DNA of 64,000 nt from Asparagopsis taxiformis (lineage: Eukaryota; Rhodophyta; Florideophyceae; Bonnemaisoniales; Bonnemaisoniaceae), in the NCBI GenBank assembly GCA_030407315.1, contig JALQPE010000012.1, positions 1 to 64,000 on the forward strand. Direction: 5' to 3'. A model generated the notes under the pieces. It ran no database searches. It saw only the letters and a program-made list of their open reading frames with translations, and had not been told where the DNA came from. Shown here in pieces: positions 21,818 to 31,589 of the stretch. The first letter of the stretch is position 1; every line of letters starts with the position of its first letter. Position numbers and translations under genes: made by a program.

Positions 21818-24044
21818 CTAGTAGCGACGAGAACGCTTGCCCGCAGGGTCATACGGACCAGGGCCTTCGCCGCGGCTATCGTGGCTGCGGCTGCGACTGG
21901 GCTGAACGAAGCCCGGCGCGTACGGATCGACGGTCTGCGTGACCACGGGGGCTCGCTCGCGACGAGACGCGGGATCCCTAGCGTAAGGATCCGCAGTCCC
22001 GTGACTGCGCGTATCCGAAGGGCGCGCCGGAGCGGGGTCGCGTGGCAGGTACGCCGCTGCGTGACCATACCCGACGGGGTCGCCGAAGCCGCCGCCACTC
22101 GCGTAACCGTAAGGTTCATTACGAACGCCAACGGGCGGCGCGTAACTACGAGTCGCCGCGGCGAGACGCTCGAAATCGCGCGTTCCGTTGCCAAGCGGGC
22201 AGTCAGGTCCAACGTCTGGGCCCTGAACTCTTCGGCTGCGCGAGCCACGGACGAGATGAGGGAACGATAACCCAGCCGTCCGCACGAGGCGGAGCGGACA
22301 TCGACGTACCGAGAAGCCGACGGGCATCCTCATCGGAGACGCGGTCGTCCAGGCTAACGAAGCGTGGCGCGCGTTCGGCCGGCGTGGCCACATCCGGACG
22401 ACTGACCTGGGCAACGTTGCCCCCTTCCGTAGCCTCGCGTGGCACGACCTCTCGAGGATCCGGCGCACGCGGCGCTTCGTTTTGATGGCCACGACGGCCA
22501 GAACGTGTCCCTCGGGGGCGCTCGTTGCCCCCGAGGCCGCCGAAATAACCGGCACGATTGCCACGACGGCGTTCGGAACGGGAAGCGACCCGCGGCACGT
22601 AAGCCCCATCGCTACGAACGGAGACGAACTCCTGGTTATCGCCGCTTGCGTAATCGGGACGTATAACCCGATACTCCGGCCCCAACGCAAGGGCGCCGCG
22701 AACCTCAGCCAACGCGCTGGTGACGGAGACAAACGTGTCGGAACCGTCAACCGGGATTGCACGAAGCATCTCGTAATCGGCCAGGAAGTCCAACGTGGAC
22801 TCCGGCAGTAGGCACGCGCGCCCGAACACACGACGTTCCACGAATAGCGAGCACGCGAGCATCGCTGCGTGTTCGATGTCCACGGCCATAAGGAAACGTT
22901 CCTTCACGGGGGCAGGCGCGTCCTTCACGGCATCGGTGAAATAATGTACCACGCGTGGTAATAACGTGGACGACCCACGGGGGTACGGAAACTCCTCGAC
23001 TACTTCCGGCAACGGCGGGAAGTAGAGCTCGCTCGGGACGACCCACGGAGCTGACGCGTGCGACACACGATAGTCGTCCGCGTTCACGTGGCGGAGAGCG
23101 AAGTGGTCATCGTACGACACGACGCTTTTGGAGATGACGCTCAACGAAAGAGCAGTCTTCCATTCGGCACGTTGCCTTTCGGAAAGTGTCCGCGGACATA
23201 CGAATACGGACGACACCGAGATGAACGGCGGTTCCTCGGGCGTCCCCTTCCATAAGTATGCGTCCATACGGTCGACGTAGATCGCGTCGTTGACGTCACG
23301 CAACCACGAGCGGTCGCAACGTATCGACGCCGGGATCTGGTAACGTTCCGATCCCGGCGGCCCGTTGGCGAAACGACGCCCGGCTGCTCGCCCCCACGTA
23401 TCTTCGGCGGAACGCATATAGTCGACGACCGCGCGGGCGTCCAGACGATCTCTAGCCAACGTGGCGAGATCGTCATCCGTGATACCCACGCGGGGCAACG
23501 CAGCCCACGCGTGGGTCAGGACGCCTACGTTTAGCGCCGCACCGCCACGTGAGGCGGTGCCGACTGTCCCAACGGGGTCACCACCCTCCGGCGAGGGGTC
23601 CTGGCGAGGAGAACGCGGCGAGCCATCACGACGAGGCACGCCCGTGCGGGCCGCCGCCACAGCACGACGCGAACGAGCGGCCGCTGCCATCGCGGCTACA
23701 CCCATCGAAGGGGCCGCGGCATCCGGAATGACGGGTGACGAATTCCCCGAGTCGGACGCCGTTGCGTCATCATCACGTGGGGCGACGGCCCTAGCAGCCT
23801 CGGCAGGCGTCACGGAAGCCACCAGGCGAGACGGAGCCATCGGGCGAGACGAAGAGGCGACGGCCTGCGAAGCAACGGCTTCTCCCGCCCTCACGGATGG
23901 GGCGGGCGCGACGGACGCTTCCGTCGCTGGCGGCGCACCGGCCCCGACGAGGGAGGGAGCGCCCTGCGAAGGGGTTCTCGCTCCACCTCCAGCAGAGCCG
24001 GCGGGCCGCGGGGTGTTAGCATCGGTACTACGAGTCGTAACCAT
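21818..24044 (-). CDS. Long antisense reading frame in the gypsy 3' region, unknown product
   Basis: The ATG at 24044 (MVTTRSTDANTP) opens 613 codons on the strand opposite gag-pol, ending at 22203. Protein-like signal then passes through a second frame (ARAAEEFRAQTLDLTARLAT, about 22245-22190) into a third that ends at 21818 (Tyr/Pro/Ser-rich, finishing PAGKRSRRY). So it probably was, or is, one product of about 740 residues with two frame changes near 22270 and 22200. The N-terminal third is Ala/Pro-rich. The middle is ordinary globular sequence (GVLTHAWAALPRVG, LPESTLDFLADYEMLRAI) followed by a basic patch (RSERRRGNRAG). I recognise no family. The layout of disordered N-terminus, helical middle and basic C-terminus resembles Gag proteins, but this is only an analogy. 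The frame stays open upstream of the ATG through a hydrophobic run, probably by chance. Confidence 0.6.
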
Positions 24045-24622
24045 CGTGGTTACGCTGTACACGATAATTACGACGAGTGCAACGAGCACGACGACGAGAG
24101 CCACGCGGGCTAAACGGAACAAGAGAACGAAAGGAACGGAGGTAGTAGTACCCAGCGGGGGAAGAGGATAAGGGAGAACGAAAGGCAACGGCCTGGATGA
24201 CGATGGTGAGAGGAAGGGTGAGCGACGATCGCTATCACGTTAAGCCGCCGCTTAAATATCCTTCGGACGACCGTTGTCGACATGCCCGCTGGCAGATTCA
24301 CGAAAAGGCCGCGGCCTGCGCTCGTATCGCGCTGAATTGAAGCACACCCGCGTGGTGGAATTGGACACTGCATCCGTTGCAGGAAAACGCCTAAGCGAGG
24401 CATTGACGTACGACGCCAACGGGCGGGCCGCGATGATTACGAAAGAGCCGGAGCGCACGCGCGCGCTCCGGCGCCGTGGCGATTCGATCAGCCAACCGGG
24501 CCATGTACGTTTCAACGAGATTTTTCGGGACAACTGCCACGTCCGCAGTTGTACCCGAAAAGGCGCCACGGCCCCGTGTCTCAGGCGCGTCCTGACGGGC
24601 CTCGCGTGGCCGGGACGTCCAC

Positions 24623-24636
24623 GTGTGGGGGTGGGG
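24623..24636 (+). other. Gypsy polypurine-like tract
   Basis: A G-rich run (GTGTGGGGGTGGGG) ends three bases before the 3' LTR, which is where the plus-strand primer of an LTR retrotransposon is expected. Confidence 0.6.
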
Positions 24637-24639
24637 CTG

Positions 24640-25299
24640 TGTAGTATACGTGGCAATTCCGAAATTGCAAATATTTACGTTTTTCCGCGGAATTCGAATT
24701 TCGGCGGACACGACCGGCGACAGCAATGCACGAACATTGCTGGCGCATGCGCGCGCGCAACCGGCACACGTGTGCAACGAACGTACTGGCAACGGCCAAC
24801 GGACCAACGGGTCCCTACGTGTGACCCACAAGGTCCTTTCCCATTCGGGGACGTTACGAGCAGTGTTTACACTGTAAAGCGATGCCATCGTGGCCATATA
24901 GGTATTGGCATCGTGCCGGGAGGGAAAGGGGACAAGACAACGATCGAGCAACGGCTCTAGTCTACGACTGACTTCTACGTTTACGTTTACGTTTTGCCTA
25001 ACGAGGCTTCGTCTCCGTCGAGCTGCGTACTCCCTACCCATCGCCGCACGTAAGGCTGATTGCGTGTAGTGCCTCCGGGCTTGGTCGAGAGCGCCTCCGG
25101 TGACGTACCACCTCGTGTGCTAACGTAATCCTCGCGTGGATTGTTGCGTCGTGACGCTCGTGTCTACTCGCTAACCACTCTACCTTCCTACCTAACAATA
25201 CAGTCAAAACACCAGCGGGTGGACTGCTCGTTTCGTTTCGTTAAGGACAGCGTGTCCGTGGCTCGTACCAGCTACTTCTAGAACTAACGTGGTTCCACA
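24640..25299 (+). repeat. Gypsy 3' LTR
   Basis: It is 660 bp, TGTAG...CCACA, and nearly identical to the 5' LTR (one extra T in ACGTTTTTCC). It is followed at 25300 by ACTAC and the resumption of copia gag. Confidence 0.95.
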
Positions 25300-26157
25300 A
25301 CTACCAAGCTACCGGAATCGCTTGTAGCCTTCATGCTGCTTGCTAATTCTGCAGTAGACAGCAACCAGCGCATCTCAGTACTTGCCTCCTCCGCTCCGAG
25401 AGACGCAAAGCTCACGCCAGCAAGCACCACTGACGACTTCCTCCAAGCCCTTTCCTATGAGTCCATTGCGTCTGTGATCAGACAATGTGACAAGCCAAAA
25501 GGACAAGTGTCTGATATGTCGATGCATGCTCATGCTACCAGTATGCCGAGACAGAAGAAAAAGCTCAGTCCTCGTGAGCTTGCTGATCTAAAATCGAGAA
25601 GCAGATGCCGCAAATGCAAGAAAATGGGACACTGGGCGAGTGATCACTCGAAAGAGCATGAAATTACCACAGAGAAACAAACTGCAGCACAAACAAGCAG
25701 TTCATCTCCCCAGCGCAACACTAAGCACTCCTCCCTAACATTCAATATGGCTAGAATCGCCACAGAAGATAACCCATTTCCGTTAGGATACGTTGGCCCG
25801 CTTGTGGACAATGCCGCTCCTTACAGTGGTATTGGGATCGAAGAATTTAGGCTCATTCAGCCGTTGATAGCCCCAAATTGGAATGGGAGCTTTGACCAGC
25901 TCCCTGATTCGATTTCCGATCGTCCATATTGGCAATATGGATCTGGGCAGCACAGCAGCGATCCGCGGAAAATAATTGGTTCAGTATGCCTTACAGTACG
26001 ATCTAATGCTGGCCGTTCTGTTGTGATCAGACACCTTGTCATTGATGGCTCATCACAATGGGTGATTGGCCGTAACATCGTTCGCAAGTGCAACTTGTTA
26101 TATGATCAGCAAAATATATTACAGTTACCGGCTTACACTGATTCTGGAGAACGTTAG
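25300..26157 (+). CDS. gag: Copia Gag (3' part) and protease
   Basis: The frame resumes directly after the gypsy 3' LTR with Gag-like sequence (KLPESLVAFMLLAN). It has an internal ATG at 25333, but the native start lay upstream of the gypsy insertion, so this is a 5'-truncated product. A zinc knuckle of form CX2CX4HX4H (CRKCKKMGHWASDH, near 25606-25647) has His in place of the last Cys. A protease-like stretch with VDNAAPYSGIG follows near 25807. The frame ends in a TAG at 26155-26157. The downstream pol frame is in the same register, so the two are separated by this single stop codon. Confidence 0.85.
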   Translation, partial: TTKLPESLVAFMLLANSAVDSNQRISVLASSAPRDAKLTPASTTDDFLQALSYESIASVIRQCDKPKGQVSDMSMHAHATSMPRQKKKLSPRELADLKSRSRCRKCKKMGHWASDHSKEHEITTEKQTAAQTSSSSPQRNTKHSSLTFNMARIATEDNPFPLGYVGPLVDNAAPYSGIGIEEFRLIQPLIAPNWNGSFDQLPDSISDRPYWQYGSGQHSSDPRKIIGSVCLTVRSNAGRSVVIRHLVIDGSSQWVIGRNIVRKCNLLYDQQNILQLPAYTDSGER

Positions 26158-29100
26158 TTCATACCACTCATTGATGACGACATGCACTCATACATTGCAT
26201 ATGAAATGTTTGCACCGAATGAAATTAAGCTATCGGAGCAAGTGCACAAGTCAATGTACTGTGCAACAGCACAGATACCATTTGATCAAAACTCCGAGCT
26301 AAGCTTCCCGAAACTAAAGAAAATAGTCGACACAGTTCATCGACACGTGTGCGGTCACGCATCCTTCAGTGATATCAAGACATTACTGGATCGGAATGGA
26401 ATCTGGAATGCTGACACGGAAAAATACCTATCTCACAAGATTGACACGTGTCACAGTTGTCGTCACACTAGCAATCCTACAAGAGCTAGGAAAGTTTCTA
26501 TCAGTACTATGTGCCGACAGTTCAATCGACTTGTGTGCATTGATCATTTGTTTTTAGATGACGTGTGCGTATTCCACGCCATGGACTCTGTCTCGCGATA
26601 CTCTGTGGGATGTGTTGTGCCGAACACGTCTATGGAACAAGCCGTCACAGCCTTCGATGCTCATTGGGTATCCCAGTTTTGGCCACCCGAGAAAGTATTG
26701 TGTGACCCCGGATTCAAAGGAGCACATTTTTCTGACTACCTGAATAATTTGAACTCTGAAATTGTCCTCCTTCCCGCACGTCGGCACAATAAGAACACTA
26801 TCGAGTCGAAACACCGTGTTCTAAGAGACATATTCTTGCGCCTCAAGTCCGACAACCCTGATTTCCACACCGCACTGCTCGTTCAACAAACATTTCGCAT
26901 TTCAAACTCCTTATATGGCAATAATCTACTCAGTGCTCAAGAGCTAGCCAAAGGTTATACTGTACCTGTGACCCCAGGAGCGATGGCCATCTCGATCCCG
27001 AAAGAACTAGTCGAAGCACAGCAAAAATTGCAGGCGAAACGAAAATTAACGTTAATATTGAAGTCTAAATCCATAATGGAAACACCTGTGCATGCTGGTG
27101 ATATGGTTGAAGTGTTTGTCAAACACAGCAATGAGAAGAGGGGCAAATGGTCAAGTCCAAAGACAGTGCTTAGTTACGATCACAACACTCGTACTGTGGT
27201 ACTACCAGGCAGAAATGGAAGAACAATCCAAGCTGCAATTGAGGATATAAGGCCATCCTTATCCGATAATACATTGGCTGTTGCCATACAAGATCTTATG
27301 GACGATCTCGACGATGAGATAGACAATGAGATTGAATCTGTGACAAATGATACTGGAAAATATCCGTCCAAAAGCAAACATGATGCCAACTTTGATTTGA
27401 GCGAAGGACAAGCAAACGCTCAAGTCGAACCAATAGAAAACACCAACTCAGAAATACAAGGAAAATCAATTGCCGTTGGAGACAAGCTGTCAGTATATTG
27501 GCCCGATGACAAACAGTACTACTCTGGAACTGTTTCCCGATACTTCTCTCGCAGTGGAAAGCACAAAATACTTTATGACGATGGCCAATCTGAAACACTG
27601 GATATGACAAAAGAAATATGGAAACACGATGATTCTATTGGAGAGACGAATGGACTATCAGCCAATGAGATACAAGTTGTACCCGGAAAAGAGCTAACGA
27701 GCCATGAAAAGGATGCTACTGATCAATATCATGACCGATTCAAGAGCAAAGAGTTTTTACTCACTGAAGCCCAAGATCTGCCCTCATTCGTCACCCAAAA
27801 TGCTTACGAAAGAGAGCAGTCCTCTTTCATGAAAACAGTGCAAGAGGTACACGTTTCCAAGATTCCACAAAACTCTAACATTATTTCCAGCCATGTCCTA
27901 TACAAAGTGAAGACACTTGACGATGGATCTCGGATAGTCAAAGCTCGGATTGCCCCACATGGTAATAGAGACAAGGACAAACATCTGTTGAGGACAGATT
28001 CTGCCACGTGCCCTCCACTCGGACTTCGAATCCTCCTATCAATTTGCACCATTTTCCGGTGGAGCTTGGCCAAAGTTGACGTTAAATCAGCATTCTTGCA
28101 GACTGGTGCTGCAGAAAGAGATGTATATGTTGTTCCTCCAAAGGAATGTCGCCAGCGAACTTTCTATTGGCTACTACTAGCAGCTTCATACGGATTGGCA
28201 AACGCTAATGCCAAGTGGCAAGACCACAGTGACCAATTTCTGTCTCAGATTGGTTTTAAACAACTTTCATATGTTCCACAACTGTTTTATTTCACTGCAA
28301 ACAAGAAGCTAGAAATGCTTGCCATCAAAGTTGTTGATGACATCTTATTCACTGGCGAAAGAGGCAACCTCCAGTCTATGGTGGAGAAGACCAAGAAACA
28401 GTACGAACTTGGTACCATTGTGTACAGCCCTGGTTCTTTTAAGTTCTTCGGACTCGACCTCCACCACGATGAAGATCACGTCATTAGCCTATCAGGTGAT
28501 GTCAAGCTCAATGAAATCGATAATCATCTGATCGATCGTTTGAGACGTAAGCAAAGTACTGCAGCACTGAACTCAATCGAGCTTACAGTATTTCGTTCAC
28601 TCAACGGGTCTATTGGTTGGTTGGGCGTAACCTCGAGCCCTTTCTGTGCATTTGCGTCTAGCTACATGCAACAAAAAGGCACAAATCTCACAGTACACGA
28701 CCTTGTCTCGCAAAATAATATGCTTCGCACTCTCAAAAGGCTGGGTTGTACAATAACATACAAGCGTCCGTCTGTTGGTTCTACTCTCAAGCTATCTGTC
28801 CTGTTATTTACAGATGCCAGTGTTCCTTCAGTAAGCGGACAGTTAGGATTCATTGCTGGACTTCTCTTTGGAAATCTACAGCAACACAGCATTATCCATA
28901 TTATACACTGGTCGTCAGTCAAGTCAAGGCGCCCCGTGCGCTCCACTGGATCTGCAGAGACTCTTGCAGCAGGTATTGGGATTGATGAAGGAAAAATTAT
29001 TGTTAAGGCGTACGAAACATTTCTACAGATGCACATAGATCTAATCGTCTGTGTGGATTCGAAAGACCTCTATGATACGCTATCAACATGCCACAGTGCT

Positions 29101-29325
29101 TCTGACAAAAGCATTCGTGCAGATGTCGCCGTTATAAGATACGAATTTGAGACCCAAAATGTGAACAAAATGGTTTGGGTTCCTGGCAAGTGCAACTTAA
29201 GTGATCCGTTGACCAAGTGGAATAGTCCTCTTACACAACCGTTGCAGTTGTTAATGTTCAACGGCACCATGCCAATTTCTATGCCTGAAGCGCAAGAGCG
29301 CAGCTCTCAATCTTTCCTCGGATAA
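26158..29325 (+). CDS. pol: Copia Pol polyprotein: integrase, Tudor-like domain, RT, RNase H
   Basis: Residues are counted from the ATG at 26182 (1,047 codons), but the frame is open from just after the TAG at 26155. Integrase: HHCC finger (HRHVCGHASF ... CHSCRH, residues ~53-97), core Asp in CIDHLFLDD, Asp in CDPGFKG (~174) and Glu in NTIESKH (~209). A Tudor/agenet-like segment follows at about 427-480 (VGDKLSVYWPDDKQYYSG ... ILYDDGQSETLDM). Reverse transcriptase: VDVKSAFLQTG and the catalytic VVDDILF near 717. RNase H: FTDASVPS near 876, SAETLAAG and CVDSKDLYDTL. The frame is uninterrupted and the catalytic motifs are present. Expression would need readthrough of the TAG or re-initiation at 26182. 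Confidence 0.95.
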   Translation, partial: FIPLIDDDMHSYIAYEMFAPNEIKLSEQVHKSMYCATAQIPFDQNSELSFPKLKKIVDTVHRHVCGHASFSDIKTLLDRNGIWNADTEKYLSHKIDTCHSCRHTSNPTRARKVSISTMCRQFNRLVCIDHLFLDDVCVFHAMDSVSRYSVGCVVPNTSMEQAVTAFDAHWVSQFWPPEKVLCDPGFKGAHFSDYLNNLNSEIVLLPARRHNKNTIESKHRVLRDIFLRLKSDNPDFHTALLVQQTFRISNSLYGNNLLSAQELAKGYTVPVTPGAMAISIPKELVEAQQKLQAKRKLTLILKSKSIMETPVHAGDMVEVFVKHSNEKRGKWSSPKTVLSYDHNTRTVVLPGRNGRTIQAAIEDIRPSLSDNTLAVAIQDLMDDLDDEIDNEIESVTNDTGKYPSKSKHDANFDLSEGQANAQVEPIENTNSEIQGKSIAVGDKLSVYWPDDKQYYSGTVSRYFSRSGKHKILYDDGQSETLDMTKEIWKHDDSIGETNGLSANEIQVVPGKELTSHEKDATDQYHDRFKSKEFLLTEAQDLPSFVTQNAYEREQSSFMKTVQEVHVSKIPQNSNIISSHVLYKVKTLDDGSRIVKARIAPHGNRDKDKHLLRTDSATCPPLGLRILLSICTIFRWSLAKVDVKSAFLQTGAAERDVYVVPPKECRQRTFYWLLLAASYGLANANAKWQDHSDQFLSQIGFKQLSYVPQLFYFTANKKLEMLAIKVVDDILFTGERGNLQSMVEKTKKQYELGTIVYSPGSFKFFGLDLHHDEDHVISLSGDVKLNEIDNHLIDRLRRKQSTAALNSIELTVFRSLNGSIGWLGVTSSPFCAFASSYMQQKGTNLTVHDLVSQNNMLRTLKRLGCTITYKRPSVGSTLKLSVLLFTDASVPSVSGQLGFIAGLLFGNLQQHSIIHIIHWSSVKSRRPVRSTGSAETLAAGIGIDEGKIIVKAYETFLQMHIDLIVCVDSKDLYDTLSTCHSASDKSIRADVAVIRYEFETQNVNKMVWVPGKCNLSDPLTKWNSPLTQPLQLLMFNGTMPISMPEAQERSSQSFLG

Positions 29326-29351
29326 TTCCACCTCGTTCAAAAAAGGGTGAA

Positions 29352-29783
29352 TATGAATTGTTCAGTTTGATCGACCAATGACTCAAAGACAATTATCAAG
29401 ACTGTTACATTCACAGAGTGATCCAAATATCATTGTTATCCATACAGTTAATATGCCGTTGACCAGTTACCACCCACGGCATTTGAATTCAAATACCTCT
29501 TATTGATACATTAGATTAATCTTGGGTAACACTACCTATGATATCCCATGATACAGCATTTGCAATTGTGCATTTAGCTACCCACGCACAATAGCATATA
29601 AACCCCCTTCTAGTAAACCATGTGTGTGGCATGCAACTGAGCACAGACTGCCACAGCATCACTTGCCGATCAATCTTCTGTTACTACCGGTTGCACGCCA
29701 CCCTGCCAACCTGAAAACTCTTGTTACTGCACGTTTAACGTAGCAAAAGGGTTCAAGGACTGTTTCAGCATCTCCTTTTCATA
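29352..29783 (+). repeat. Copia 3' LTR
   Basis: It starts TATGAATTGTTCAG right after a polypurine tract (AAAAAAGGGTGAA, about 29338-29350) and ends CTTTTCATA, 432 bp in all. It contains ATATAAACCCCC near 29596, a likely TATA element. It is followed by GTGCC, the target-site duplication. Confidence 0.93.
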
Positions 29784-29788
29784 GTGCC
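29784..29788 (+). other. Target-site duplication of the copia insertion, right copy (GTGCC)
   Basis: It matches 10770-10774. Joining the left flank to the sequence after this copy recreates the continuous sequence present in the right arm around 35338-35342. Confidence 0.93.
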
Positions 29789-30036
29789 CTGCTGTCCGGC
29801 CGACCGTCAGGCACCAACATCCGGCATCCAATTCATCTCATCAGATGGTGCGAGCAGTGAAACGTGTGATGAAAAGATTTCGATATGAAAATAGTCAAAA
29901 TTAGCCTTCGACTTTTCATTCGTCTCTCAGATCGGTGAGATATACGGTGTCCATGCCGCCAATCACACTCCCCCATGCACCCGCCGTTGTACAGCTATCC
30001 ACTGCCCCCCCCCCACACGCAAGTGCCCAATAACCC

Positions 30037-31589
30037 ATGCCCTCCTCCGACACCGCCATCGCCTTTGCAATGTATCACAGCCTATGCCGTGTGAGTCGAT
30101 CCGCAGTGCAACGTCTCGCCCGTCGATCAGCAGGCGTACACCAAGCAGCAGGAACGAGCATCACTCGGCGATACGCGCAGACCGAGGCAGTGACAATGGG
30201 AGCGATGCGACAGGAGGAGGACAGCCTCGGGGTGGTCGAGGTGGCAGCAGACCGGTATTGGGGGGCGCAGACGCAGCGATCGATCGAGAATTTCGACATA
30301 TGCCGAGACACGGACCGGATGCCGCTGGCAGTGATCCACGCATTTGGGGTGCTCAAGGAGGCGACGGCGTACGTGAACAAGGAGTTTGGAATGGAGAAGG
30401 GGATTGCCGAGGCAATCGAGGCAGCGGCGGGGGAGGTTGCAGCAGGCAAGCTGGACGAGCACTTTCCGCTGGTGGTGTGGCAAACGGGATCGGGAACACA
30501 GTCGAACATGAATGTGAACGAGGTGGTGTCGAACCGGGCGATCGAGATGCTGGGCGGGGAGCGGGGATCGAAGAAGCCAGTGCACCCGAACGATCATGTG
30601 AACAAGTCGCAGTCGTCCAACGACACGTTCCCGACGGCGATGCACATTGCGGTGGCGCGGGAGATCACGGGGCGGTTACTACCGAGTCTGCGTGATTTCG
30701 GGGACGTGCTGGAGGGGAAGGCGAAGGAGTACGGGGGGTGGTGAAGATTGGGCGGACACACTGCATGGACGCGGTGCCGCTGACGGTGGGACAGGAGTTT
30801 TCGGGGTACGCGCGGCAGGTGCGACAGGCGGTGAAGCGGATCGAGGGGACGCTGGATGACGTGTACGAGCTTGCAATCGGAGGGACAGCGGTGGGGACAG
30901 GGCTCAACTCGCGGATCGGGTTTGCAGAAAAGGTGGCGGCGCGGATCGCAGAGCTGACAGGACTGCCGTTTGTGTCCGCGGCGAACAAGTTTGAGGCGCT
31001 GGCGGCGCACGACGCAATGGTGAGCACGAGCGGGGCGCTGAACAGCGCTGCAGTCGGGGTGATGAAGATCGCAAACGACGTGCGTCTGCTGGGCTCGGGG
31101 CCGCGGTGCGGGATCGGAGAGCTGAACTTGCCGGCAAACGAGCCGGGCAGCTCAATCATGCCGGGCAAGGTGAACCCGACGCAGTGCGAGGCAGTGACCA
31201 TGGCGTGCGCGCAGGTGATGGGGAATCACGTGGCGGTGAGCGTGGGCGGGAGCAACGGGCATTTCGAGCTCAATGTGTTCAAGCCGATGATTGTGTACAA
31301 CGTGTTGCACAGTGTGAGACTGCTGGCGGACAGTGTGGGGTCGTTCAATAGCAAGTGTGTGGCGGGGCTGACGGTGAACGAGAGGCGGGTGGAGCAGTTG
31401 ATGAACGAGAGTTTGATGCTGGTGACTGCGCTGAACCCTGTGATAGGGTATGACAATGCGGCGCGGATTGCGAAGAAGGCGCACGGGGAGGGGACGACGC
31501 TGAAGGAGGCGGCATTGGAGCTGGGGCTGTTGACGGAGGAGGAATTTGATAAGGCTGTTGTGCCGGGAGATATGATTGGACCCAAATAG
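30037..31589 (+). pseudogene. Fumarate hydratase class II, left copy with a one-base deletion
   Basis: This is the same gene as 33536-35089, in inverted orientation. The frame from the ATG at 30037 runs 235 codons and then meets a TGA, because the G run at about 30735-30740 has six Gs where the other copy has seven. The rest of the protein continues in the next frame to the TAG at 31587-31589, including the fumarase signature [15 protein letters not shown]. Otherwise the two copies look identical. The deletion lies in a homopolymer, so it may be a consensus error and this copy may be functional. If real, the product would lack the active-site signature. Confidence 0.85.

Larger units (their letters stand above)
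11636..25299 (+). mobile_element. Ty3/gypsy chromovirus nested in the copia element
   Basis: The 659/660-bp LTRs (11636-12294 and 24640-25299) begin TGTAG and end CCACA, and I see only one base of difference, so insertion was recent. Pol order is protease, reverse transcriptase, RNase H, integrase, chromodomain, which defines a chromovirus. The element is long (13.7 kb) because 5.3 kb lie between pol and the 3' LTR, including a tandem repeat and a long antisense reading frame. It sits inside the gag region of a copia element in the same orientation. A perfect target-site duplication is not visible: the flanks read CACTC and ACTAC, consistent with ACTAC if one A is missing on the left. Confidence 0.95.
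10775..29783 (+). mobile_element. Ty1/copia retrotransposon, interrupted by a nested gypsy element
   Basis: LTRs lie at 10775-11187 and 29352-29783 and are flanked by the 5-bp duplication GTGCC. Internal copia sequence occupies 11188-11635 and 25300-29351; the intervening 13.7 kb is a later Ty3/gypsy insertion. Domain order is gag, protease, integrase, Tudor-like, reverse transcriptase, RNase H, which is the copia order. Without the nested insert the element is about 5.3 kb. The pol frame is uninterrupted over 1,047 codons, so the copy is young. The gypsy element interrupts gag, so this copy cannot make an intact Gag. Confidence 0.93.

Noticed and set aside
23461..24171. Plus-strand Ala/Arg-rich frame of 236 codons in the gypsy 3' region
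   Set aside because: It overlaps the longer antisense frame, is low-complexity and lacks a globular part; it is best explained as a shadow.
24044..24188. Hydrophobic N-terminal extension of the antisense frame, possibly a membrane anchor
   Set aside because: It lies upstream of the first ATG and the frame has no ATG covering it, so it is probably not translated.
26155..26157. TAG as evidence of a reassigned genetic code
   Set aside because: Host genes here end normally at TAG (for example 41608-41610 and the fumarase gene), so a global reassignment is not supported.
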